A stretch of DNA of 64,000 bases. Source: Cysteiniphilum litorale (lineage in GTDB: Bacteria > Pseudomonadota > Gammaproteobacteria > Francisellales > Francisellaceae). The stretch covers positions 1 through 64,000 of the forward strand of contig NZ_QLIQ01000014.1 in NCBI RefSeq assembly GCF_003428165.1, in the 5' to 3' direction. This document shows positions 56,036 through 64,000 of the stretch, in pieces. The notes beneath the pieces were generated by a model, which was given only the letters and a program-made list of their open reading frames with translations, ran no database searches and was not told where the DNA came from. The translations under genes and the position numbers were made by a program. Positions within the stretch are counted from its first letter, which is position 1. Every line of letters begins with the position of its first letter.

Positions 56036-59000
56036 TCAAGAAGATGGTGTAATTGAAAGCAATGGACTTGCAAGTAACAGTGTATCTCCATAGGTGTAAG
56101 CATTAGCAAATCCGCCATGATTATACTCTGCGGTATAACCAGAGTTGCTTAATTTTTGCCAGCTATTAGTGCCATTTTTTTGTATGTATAAGCAAGAACC
56201 GCCAATAATAGGATCAGCACCCAGCGCATATAAGTTATTCTCATCATCATGTGAAATGGTTTGTGTAGAAGGGGGCAAACTTATAGTAGTCGCACTCGAG
56301 TTCAATAGGTTATAGCGCCACATTGTGTTATCAACTCGTGCGTAAATATAGTTATCTGTTAAATCAATCGAGTAGACTTTTCCAGAAAGTGTTCTTGTGT
56401 AGCTTGGGGATACTGTCTGGTTATTATTAGCGCTTAACAATGTATTAACATCAAAGGTTAAAAATGCGCGACGGTATGTGCTTGTAACACCATACTCCCA
56501 CGAGTCTGCATGAAGTACTAAATACTGTCCATTTGGCGTGACTTTAAACATCTCGGATACTAAGGTTAGGTACGAAGGGTTATCTTTAATCCAAAAGCCA
56601 GATGGGTAATTAAAGTTTAGCTTTTTGCAGGTTTGGTTCGTATTGCACACTAATATAACGCCTTGCGCATTATTGGCGTTGACCCCATAGACATTATCGT
56701 TCCAACGTGGATAGATGAAATAATCATTGCTATTAGGAATTGTTGCTGATTTGGTAATACTATTAAACCAATTGGTATTAAGACTGTCTTTTAACTTAAA
56801 CCAACTTTTACCCAAGTCGATGCTTTGCTGTACTGCGCGTGAATTTAAAACAAGTCCGCTACCGAGAGCTCCAGAAATACTACTTACTTCATTTGAGGTT
56901 AAATTGTTCATATTCTGAACTTTGTATAAATATTTAAAGCCATTACTATCAACGCCTGTATAGTTATCTTGAGGGTAAAAAGTATAAAGCAGTTGGCTAG
57001 GGCTGCTATTGTCATATCTAAGTAATGCAATTTGACCATCACCAAAGCTGCGCATATTTAAGATTCTTCCTTCTTGCCTAAACTCTGGTGTTGAAAATAA
57101 AACACTTAAAGGTTCATTGGCTGATTTATCAGAGATGTTTTTAATGGATGCTTGTGTGTTATCAAAAAAGCCATACTGGAAGATATCCCAATAATGCGGG
57201 GTATATAAAAAGGTTTTTGCCATGAGCGTATAATTAGCTGTGATAGGCAGTTTCTGATCGGCAGTTGCCGTAATTGTAATACTTGTTGTTTTGGGTTGAG
57301 AGGCATCAAAGCTTTTAGGCGTGTAGTAATAATATGAGCAGGATTGACCTGATAAAAGGGTATCTGCGCAGCTATCTGCCATCGCACGCGCCTTGATATA
57401 ATTATTACCAGTAAATGAGTTCGTTAAGCTAACGTTGTTTGAATCATCATTATGCACATTAAGCTTAATGGTGTTTGGATGATTTTCGTTATATTGCGTA
57501 TCTTCACTTATCGTAATACTTGATGGAGGGACCACATAAAAGCTTTTTGAGGTCACATTATCAATATTAGATGTGATATCCGGTGTGATATTAATTTTAT
57601 ACTCACCAGATTGTACTGCTTGAGATTTATTGATGGTAAATGTTTTATCACCGTGAGCAGGAATAATCGTGTCAATGACGTTTTTAGTAGAAAAACCACT
57701 GACTGCTTGGTCAGTCGTATCACTAAAGCCATACTGCGCTTTTGTAATATCAGCATCAAAGGGACTCGTGTTTGTCACAAGGACATCGATATCTTGTAGC
57801 GTGTTCTCACGGAAGTAATCCGTTGGTGTATTTGTACCAAGATCTTTTAAGACAAGGGATAATGAGGCATTTGGGATTGTTACCTCATGGTTGAGTGTAA
57901 ACATATTGCCATCTTCTTTATTCCCAAAGTAATAGGATAAAGATAGGGTGTTTGTAGTAATTCTTGATGCTTTGGCTGATGCGCTCACTTCTAAGGTTAC
58001 ATGACAGCTTTCATCATGCAAAAGGGTCGATAAATGGCAGGTCTCACTCTTGAGGTTAACGCCATCAGGTAGTTGCGTTGTATCAACCTGCTCGACGGTC
58101 ACAGCTTGAGCGTCATTATTGGTCAATGTGTAGGTGTAATCATCTGGTTTATCAATTGGTTTATCAATGATGAAACTCGTCCCTTCATTCACATTGATAT
58201 AAACAGGTTGTGGAATAATATTCTCTGCCGTAATTAAAATAGCAGGCGTGTCAGTGTTTTCTAAGTGACGAATATCATCAGCAGTAAACAAAGCACCTGC
58301 TTTAAATGAAATTACAAATGTTTGTGTTTGCTCAGGTAATAATTTATTGATGCTCAGGGTTGATTTATCAATATCTACTAATGGCAAAACTGTATCAGCA
58401 ACGACAAGTGTCAGTTGAGCAATATCTTTGACATCGCCTTGACTTCCTTTATGCGTAACCGGAATGGTAATACTTTTTGGTGCTGATTGATCACTTAAAA
58501 CAGCAGCTGTTGAAATATCAGCATAAGGTGCATCGATAAGCTGGACATTGGTTTTAAGTGCAAGTGTGAGGGTGTGTGATACTTCGGTACTGCTATTATT
58601 GTTACGAAAGTTAAGCGTAAATTGCCCATTACCTGAAAGCAATGAATCAGTTTCGATATTGATTTGGCAAGACTGATGAGGTGCTAGCACATCACAGTTA
58701 TTGTTGGTGATTTTTACACCTTGAGGCAGTTGATCTTCACTGATGGAGATGATTTTATAACTGTCATCGGGGTCATTATTGGTTAGCGTGTATTGATAGC
58801 TTTTGCTTGGTAAAAGGGTGGTGTCTCCGGCAATCTCAAGACTACTACTATAGCGAAACACTGGGGTAATACTAATACTATCACCTGTGTTTGTGTCATT
58901 GGCGACCACTTGGATCAGTTGAGTTTGTAAGTTGTTATTTAGCGCATCCGCAAATACTGTTAGCGCATTATCATCTTTAAAAGTTAAGGTAAGTGTTTTT

Positions 59001-60439
59001 GTGCCACCTAAATCAAGTGAAAAGCTTGGCGTTTCAGAGTCAATATAGGGCTTTAGGTCATCCACAATTTGAAAATGTATATTTGCCAAAGCATTGCCAA
59101 CAAAGTTGCCATTGGGCAGTTTAGCAATACCAATGTTTTGAATGTCGAACTGTGTCTTATTTCCTGCAAAGATGTTATGGGGAATGTTATTGTCTGTGAT
59201 TAAACGGTTACCACCAAGAATATTGATGGGTGTGATGTAATCGTTTGGCTGATACGAAAATCCTTGCTGATGATAGGTGATATACCAAGGAATAGTAGTA
59301 CTAACCTTAATAGATGAATCAAAAAGTAGTTGGCAGGCTGTATTCGCAGCTAGCGCTTTAATGTTATCAGTTAAATGATAAAAACAGCTATTTTCTGCCA
59401 CAGTATTAAACGCAAGCTCAGGTTTATCTAAAAATGCGCTAAAGTCAACATTAAACGCATGAGCGGAGATATTGCTAATTGTGCCCAAATTAATACTAGG
59501 CTTATAATCACCGGCGGAAGGCAAGTGTGTAATCGAGTCTTGTCGAGTAATATTAAGCGGAAGTTTAACCTCAATATTTGGCGTAATACTGTGAGAGTTG
59601 CTACCCATAATTTGCAGTGCATTTAATGATTGATTGTTGTTAAGCGCGGATATCAACAGGTCAATTTGTTTACTGGATAAATTCGCTTTTGGTTTTAACC
59701 ATAGCGGTGTTGATAGTGTCTCATCTGGTGCCAAGGTGGTGTAATCAATCAGCCTTGAGTTATTGATATCAATAAGATCCGCTAAGGTGATAGCAGCACC
59801 ATCTAGTTGACCGATTGTTTTAGTGGTATCGATAATGATCTGAGGGGTGTTTATATAGTTCTTACCAGTATTTTTTATATCAAGCTGAATGTCCTCTGGC
59901 ATAATGGCACTTACTGCTTGAGTAAGTGCTATTGTACTCATATTTGTCGTCGGTTTATCGACTTTTTGTCTATCAATCGCAATACTGAGCTTTTCACCTG
60001 AGGCAAAATGAATATTAAGCCCCGGAGTACTATTTTGTAGAGATTGCAAAGAAGCTTTTTGTTCTACGTTCACAGATGGCAACTCATGTAAGTATACATA
60101 GCAACGTCCAGTTCGCGCTGCCAGTACTAAACCACTGCGACAGCTATTGATTTCTGTCGTATCCAAGACATAATTGTTGTCAGAGAAATCAAAGGAGCTA
60201 ATGACCTGATCTTCATTGCCAATATTTTTGATCTCATAGATATAACTTGCACTAAGTCCCAAGATACTCTCTTTTGGATTCGTTTCGCTAGCACTATAGG
60301 TTAGATTGGTAATAGGTATAGGTGTTGGCGTTGGTGAAGGTGAAGGGGTGTCTGAGGAACCACCGCCTCCACCTCCCCCGCAACCGGCAAGTGTTAATGA
60401 TAATAACAAAATGATTTTGGGTAAGGTTTTCTTTTTCAT
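56036..60439 (-). CDS. Giant Ig-like-repeat surface lipoprotein
   Basis: 1467 residues; ATG with GAGG six bases before. Lipobox LAGC at Cys20, then GGGGGGG and a Pro/Ser/Thr linker. At least four related units share a Y-x-Y-x-(L/I)-x-N-x-(D/G) strand, a QLP-x-GV turn, then C-x-L ... SC (for example YTLTNNDPDDSY ... CDVLAPHQSC and YTLTNNDAQAV ... CHLSTLL), as in ASH/choice-of-anchor Ig-like modules. The last ~400 residues repeat LYTFYPQ, YLVLHADS, YIYARVDN and LYALGADP, suggesting a beta-propeller. Probably an adhesin or glycan-binding surface protein; no catalytic motif. About 200 bases separate it from the GH18 gene. Confidence 0.75.
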   Translation of the reverse strand: MKKKTLPKIILLLSLTLAGCGGGGGGGSSDTPSPSPTPTPIPITNLTYSASETNPKESILGLSASYIYEIKNIGNEDQVISSFDFSDNNYVLDTTEINSCRSGLVLAARTGRCYVYLHELPSVNVEQKASLQSLQNSTPGLNIHFASGEKLSIAIDRQKVDKPTTNMSTIALTQAVSAIMPEDIQLDIKNTGKNYINTPQIIIDTTKTIGQLDGAAITLADLIDINNSRLIDYTTLAPDETLSTPLWLKPKANLSSKQIDLLISALNNNQSLNALQIMGSNSHSITPNIEVKLPLNITRQDSITHLPSAGDYKPSINLGTISNISAHAFNVDFSAFLDKPELAFNTVAENSCFYHLTDNIKALAANTACQLLFDSSIKVSTTIPWYITYHQQGFSYQPNDYITPINILGGNRLITDNNIPHNIFAGNKTQFDIQNIGIAKLPNGNFVGNALANIHFQIVDDLKPYIDSETPSFSLDLGGTKTLTLTFKDDNALTVFADALNNNLQTQLIQVVANDTNTGDSISITPVFRYSSSLEIAGDTTLLPSKSYQYTLTNNDPDDSYKIISISEDQLPQGVKITNNNCDVLAPHQSCQINIETDSLLSGNGQFTLNFRNNNSSTEVSHTLTLALKTNVQLIDAPYADISTAAVLSDQSAPKSITIPVTHKGSQGDVKDIAQLTLVVADTVLPLVDIDKSTLSINKLLPEQTQTFVISFKAGALFTADDIRHLENTDTPAILITAENIIPQPVYINVNEGTSFIIDKPIDKPDDYTYTLTNNDAQAVTVEQVDTTQLPDGVNLKSETCHLSTLLHDESCHVTLEVSASAKASRITTNTLSLSYYFGNKEDGNMFTLNHEVTIPNASLSLVLKDLGTNTPTDYFRENTLQDIDVLVTNTSPFDADITKAQYGFSDTTDQAVSGFSTKNVIDTIIPAHGDKTFTINKSQAVQSGEYKINITPDITSNIDNVTSKSFYVVPPSSITISEDTQYNENHPNTIKLNVHNDDSNNVSLTNSFTGNNYIKARAMADSCADTLLSGQSCSYYYYTPKSFDASQPKTTSITITATADQKLPITANYTLMAKTFLYTPHYWDIFQYGFFDNTQASIKNISDKSANEPLSVLFSTPEFRQEGRILNMRSFGDGQIALLRYDNSSPSQLLYTFYPQDNYTGVDSNGFKYLYKVQNMNNLTSNEVSSISGALGSGLVLNSRAVQQSIDLGKSWFKLKDSLNTNWFNSITKSATIPNSNDYFIYPRWNDNVYGVNANNAQGVILVCNTNQTCKKLNFNYPSGFWIKDNPSYLTLVSEMFKVTPNGQYLVLHADSWEYGVTSTYRRAFLTFDVNTLLSANNNQTVSPSYTRTLSGKVYSIDLTDNYIYARVDNTMWRYNLLNSSATTISLPPSTQTISHDDENNLYALGADPIIGGSCLYIQKNGTNSWQKLSNSGYTAEYNHGGFANAYTYGDTLLLASPLLSITPSS

Positions 60440-60662
60440 AATTGCCTCAAAAATGGTTATACAGCATGGTTATGTTTTAACCGTTATTATTTAATAAATA
60501 CGTTCTTTTTGTGTACAAATGTTGACGCACAACGCTGTGCATTAATATTTCAGATAGAAATTCTGTAAAATGATTAACGAACGGTATATGACTTGCATTT
60601 TTATATTTTATCGCTAACCTCAGATAAGCTTTTAAGGATTAAACAGACAAGGAGAACTAAAT

Positions 60663-61157
60663 ATGATCAAGAGCAAAATAATAAAACTCACTGGCTTAAG
60701 TATCTTCTTGATTGGTGCTAGTGTTTTTGCCAACGATATGCCACAAGCAACTCGATTGATGCTTGATATTAACTCGACACCTCAAAATCCAACGACTTTT
60801 CATTGCACCGTTCAATTTCCTGAAAAAAATTACAATCCAAGTTATTCAGATCGTATTGTGATGATGAATTACGGACAAATGATCAAAGGTTTTGGAAATA
60901 ATGAAGCCAATGATCTAAAGAGCATAGATCGAGGCAGATTGCTGACAACATCTAAAGTTCTAAATAATATATATTTTGAAGCATATCATGACCCATCTGC
61001 ATTTTATAAAGAGATCCCTGGATTTGTTGATGTGATGGTGGGTGTTCCTGATGCAAAAGTTAGTTGTACTAAAGGGAAGGGTAAGCGTATTTCTAACTTA
61101 CTTGGCACTAAACCAACTGAAAATGAGCGCTTATTAGTTGAGGGGACATTTGGCTAA
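60663..61157 (+). CDS. Small secreted protein of unknown function
   Basis: 164 residues, ATG preceded by AAGGAGA. Signal peptide MIKSKIIKLTGLSIFLIGASVFAND (cleavage after VFA). The mature ~140 residues hold two cysteines (FHCTVQF and VSCTKGKGK) that could form a disulfide. No family recognised. It is convergent with the Rhs gene, 55 bases away, so it is not a co-directional immunity gene, though a periplasmic protective role cannot be dismissed. Confidence 0.7.
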   Translation: MIKSKIIKLTGLSIFLIGASVFANDMPQATRLMLDINSTPQNPTTFHCTVQFPEKNYNPSYSDRIVMMNYGQMIKGFGNNEANDLKSIDRGRLLTTSKVLNNIYFEAYHDPSAFYKEIPGFVDVMVGVPDAKVSCTKGKGKRISNLLGTKPTENERLLVEGTFG

Positions 61158-61212
61158 AGGCATAGTGCTTTGTCTAAACTATCAACCAATCATTAATTCT
61201 CAAGAAAATTGT

Positions 61213-64000
61213 TTATTCAATATTATCAATATCTGAAAAACTAAGATTGCCACCTTTGTATGACTGATCTAGGAAAGAATAATTAGAGTCATTATCCATC
61301 ATCCCTTGTGTTTCAGATATTTCTTTAATTGATTCAACTTTAGATTCTGAACTTTCTGTTAATGAAGCTGAACTGGAGCTTGGTTGAGGTTGGTAGTCTC
61401 CAATCGCTTCGTTGATATCCGCTAACGTAGCTTTAGATAATCCAAAATTTCCTAGCCGTCTTAGCGCTGTCCCTTTAAATGAACTTGTACCGATATTATA
61501 TTTATTTGTTCTTTTAAATAACCATCTATCAAGCTTTACCCATATACTTTTATCCTGATAAGCATTGTTATACTTAAAGTCAATGCCCGTGGCTTTTGAA
61601 TGAATATAACCTTTAGCAATTTCTTTTAATGGGAAAACAAGAGGACCTACCAATACAGTCCATACTGTATTGTTAGCTATAGATTTAGCATAAGCTAGAC
61701 TCCGTATTTTAACTTTAAACGAAGCAGTTGAAAGCTCGCCAAATTCAGCACCAGGATATGATCCTGCAAGTATCATAGCTGTTTCGGTTGTTAGACTACC
61801 TAGGGACTGTGCCATATTGTCAGTATTACCATTAATTCCTGATTGTATTGAGTTTTTAATACTTCCAACAAGCATTGTTCTATCGACGGCATATTCAAAA
61901 GAACCGACGTTATTGCCAGCGCCTAGCCCCCAAGCAAGATTACCAACAAAACCAATAGATGAATGCGCAACGCCTTTGAAATATTCACTGGCACCATCAA
62001 CCCAATGCCAATTCATATTCGTGTCAAGACTCCCTCCTGCAATTCCAATGATTGGGTTTAAAAAACCGGACAAGAAAGCCAGACCAGCGTTATTGCCTGT
62101 AGGATCAACATAGGCGACACCATTACCCAAAGCATAAGCATATTTGTTCATCGGCGCTAATGCCTCATCTCGCTGAATAAAGCGTTGAATAGCAGGGTTA
62201 TAAAAACGCACACGATTATATTGAAGCATACTTTCTTGATCAGTATAAGCAGAAGCATAGCCCCAAGGATTATAAGAAAGGGTTAATATATTATCTTGAT
62301 TTGATGTAAGTACAGGCAAGACGGATAAATCAGATAATTGAATGCCATAGCTATCATAATAATTAACAGATAATTTATCATTTTCTAGTGTTGCATTAAT
62401 ATCTTTGTGATCGCCTAATAAGATCTGATCGTGTGATTGAGCATTATCATCTTCATACATACGAATATAGCGTTGATCACCATTGATAAGGTAACTAGCT
62501 GTTTGTGGTTTTTCTGTATTTGTAACCAATACCTCGTTAATAAGTTGTGGAACCTGACTGTTATCATAGTAATAATGGATCGTTTGCTGATTAATGATTT
62601 TTTGACTACGCATACCATTGGCATTATAGGCATACGTAGCAGTTATTTTTTTAGAGTTATCTGCAAAACTAACCAGTTGCTTTTCATCGTCATAGGCAAA
62701 TGTTTGGTGATGAATAGTATCTGAAATTAACTCACCATTGATGTCATATTGATAATCCTGAGAGGATTGAGGTGATGACAAGCATGTTCTTAATTCCCCT
62801 TGTGAGTCACGCTCACAAATTAAACGATTGTCTTTGTCATAGCCGTAGTAAATGGTTGCTTTTGTTAAACCATCTTCTTTTGTCAGAATATTGATATTTG
62901 CATCATCATAAGTATACAAAGTATCTTCTGTGAGAATCCCTTTGGCATCAGTTGTGCGTGACTCAAGAATCTTCCCTAACGCATCTAATGTATAGTTTTG
63001 TACAATATTGTTGTCGCTATCACGGTAGTAATAATCTTTTTCAATCACAAAACCGGTTTCAAGATCATATTTATACTCAATAGCTTGCTGTAAACCATTA
63101 TGATCTGAAATACTGAGCGTTTTCAACTTTCCTGATAAATGTGGGTTATCAGTAGTTTGGTAATAGACATAAGTTTCAGTCAAATCTCCATCTAAAGTGA
63201 TTTTGGCGATTTTCCCCACTTGCGTTGGATCTTGTGCTTTAAGTGGATTAATACTGTTATCCCCTACGTAGTTAAAGCTTAGCTGATGTTTTTGACCATT
63301 AGCACCTTGATAGACAATTGACGTAATCGGAAAGTTATCAGCTGTTGCTAACGGTGTATCGCTATAATAATAGGTTTCAGTATTCCCTGCGACATCCGTT
63401 TGTGTTTTTAAGCGGTTGTATTGATCATACGTATAACGAATCGAGTGAGATCCAGCATCACCCAAATGACAGTTTTCGCTATCACAATAAGTAATTGCAG
63501 TTAATTGATTTCCCTGTTGCACATTCGAATATTCATAGTGAATATGACTTGATACTTCGCCATCTACTGCTTTTATTACATCGGATACTTGGTAGCCTTC
63601 AGCAGAATCAGGCGCATAATAATCATAGTGATAATTTATGGTGTGTTTCCCATGAATCGTTTTATCAGTTAGACTATCTTGCACGTTATAATGATATTCA
63701 GTCATAACACCTGCATAATCTGTTGTTTGAGCGACCTGTCCCTTGGGATCGTAAGTATAGGTTTTGATTTGATTATTATTATTCTTTAGAGTTGTTAATT
63801 GCCCAAAGTTATTGAAACTTGATAGCTCTGAAGTTGCTTGGTACTTGCCAACCATTACTTGTTTAGATAAAAGGTTACCTAATAAGTCATATTCTTGATG
63901 CGATGTGACGTTGACTTTTAATTGACCTTCTTGATAAAAATTCACCATATGATCTGTGAGTTTATTGAGCAAATCATATTGATTCGTAGCACTGAATAGT
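61213..64000 (-). CDS. Rhs/YD-repeat protein, C-terminal portion (partial)
   Basis: The gene continues past the right edge: the frame is open at 64000 and reads NQYDLLNKLTDHM. YD repeats run to about residue 560 of the visible part (YDPKGQVAQTTDYAG, YDQYNRLKTQTDVAGNTETYYY). The RHS core VRFYNPAIQRFIQRDE ... YAYALGNGVAYVDPTGN closes the shell at ~62100. About 295 residues follow: a Gly/hydrophobic segment (GLAFLSGFLNPIIGIAGG), then a basic region (LDRWLFKRTNKYN) and a Ser-rich tail. I recognise no toxin family in this tip. No same-strand immunity gene follows. Confidence 0.85.
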   Translation of the reverse strand, partial: LFSATNQYDLLNKLTDHMVNFYQEGQLKVNVTSHQEYDLLGNLLSKQVMVGKYQATSELSSFNNFGQLTTLKNNNNQIKTYTYDPKGQVAQTTDYAGVMTEYHYNVQDSLTDKTIHGKHTINYHYDYYAPDSAEGYQVSDVIKAVDGEVSSHIHYEYSNVQQGNQLTAITYCDSENCHLGDAGSHSIRYTYDQYNRLKTQTDVAGNTETYYYSDTPLATADNFPITSIVYQGANGQKHQLSFNYVGDNSINPLKAQDPTQVGKIAKITLDGDLTETYVYYQTTDNPHLSGKLKTLSISDHNGLQQAIEYKYDLETGFVIEKDYYYRDSDNNIVQNYTLDALGKILESRTTDAKGILTEDTLYTYDDANINILTKEDGLTKATIYYGYDKDNRLICERDSQGELRTCLSSPQSSQDYQYDINGELISDTIHHQTFAYDDEKQLVSFADNSKKITATYAYNANGMRSQKIINQQTIHYYYDNSQVPQLINEVLVTNTEKPQTASYLINGDQRYIRMYEDDNAQSHDQILLGDHKDINATLENDKLSVNYYDSYGIQLSDLSVLPVLTSNQDNILTLSYNPWGYASAYTDQESMLQYNRVRFYNPAIQRFIQRDEALAPMNKYAYALGNGVAYVDPTGNNAGLAFLSGFLNPIIGIAGGSLDTNMNWHWVDGASEYFKGVAHSSIGFVGNLAWGLGAGNNVGSFEYAVDRTMLVGSIKNSIQSGINGNTDNMAQSLGSLTTETAMILAGSYPGAEFGELSTASFKVKIRSLAYAKSIANNTVWTVLVGPLVFPLKEIAKGYIHSKATGIDFKYNNAYQDKSIWVKLDRWLFKRTNKYNIGTSSFKGTALRRLGNFGLSKATLADINEAIGDYQPQPSSSSASLTESSESKVESIKEISETQGMMDNDSNYSFLDQSYKGGNLSFSDIDNIE

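Overview
This is an A+T-rich gammaproteobacterial chromosome segment. The housekeeping genes (str operon, metY-rimP-nusA-infB-rbfA, rpmH-rnpA-yidD-yidC, lolB-ispE-tRNA-Gln, argS, purA) are gammaproteobacterial in content. The left end resembles the Francisella pathogenicity-island type VI secretion system (T6SS): a DUF4280 PAAR-like protein of the IglG kind next to a very small VgrG. Together these suggest a relative of Francisella, perhaps Fastidiosibacteraceae (Cysteiniphilum/Fangia-like). That placement is inference; no 16S rRNA gene is in the window.

Layout. 1-10.5 kb: the end of a Francisella-like T6SS locus (PAAR-like spike tip, mini-VgrG, an accessory protein), a LuxR-type regulator, then three large unknown or effector-like genes. 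Two of these look like distant paralogs and the third carries an ADP-ribosyltransferase-like C-terminus. 10.6-15.6 kb: purA and a shortened str operon (rpsL-rpsG-fusA-rpsJ) without tuf and with rpsJ cut off from the rest of the S10 operon. 15.6-30.5 kb: an outer-membrane barrel, serC, a HepT/MntA toxin-antitoxin pair, an unusual cytidylate kinase-AGE epimerase fusion, a hydrolase, a four-gene KS-dehydratase-ketoreductase-KS operon running into dapF and a zinc deacylase, a DUF1778/GNAT toxin-antitoxin pair with a visible operator, argS, apbC and dcd. 30.5-35 kb: rpmH-rnpA-yidD-yidC, an orphan 5S rRNA with its own promoter, and a POT peptide transporter. 35-44 kb: initiator tRNA, rimP-nusA-infB-rbfA, der, and a murA-murB pair. 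44-50.4 kb: tRNA-Gln, lolB-ispE, a gamma-carbonic anhydrase, panE, a HAD nucleotidase, a questin-oxidase-like gene broken by a 126-bp palindromic insertion with a 9-bp target duplication, and HigBA. 50.4-64 kb: a LysR regulator and a surface/secreted block: a GH18 chitinase-like lipoprotein, a 1467-residue Ig-like-repeat lipoprotein, a small secreted protein, and the C-terminal part of an Rhs/YD-repeat protein with a variable tip.

The most notable items are the T6SS-linked ADP-ribosyltransferase candidate with its paralogous neighbours, the cmk-AGE fusion, the small palindromic transposon-like element, the orphan 5S rRNA gene, and a family of hairpin intergenic repeats at 33.3 and 46.5 kb.
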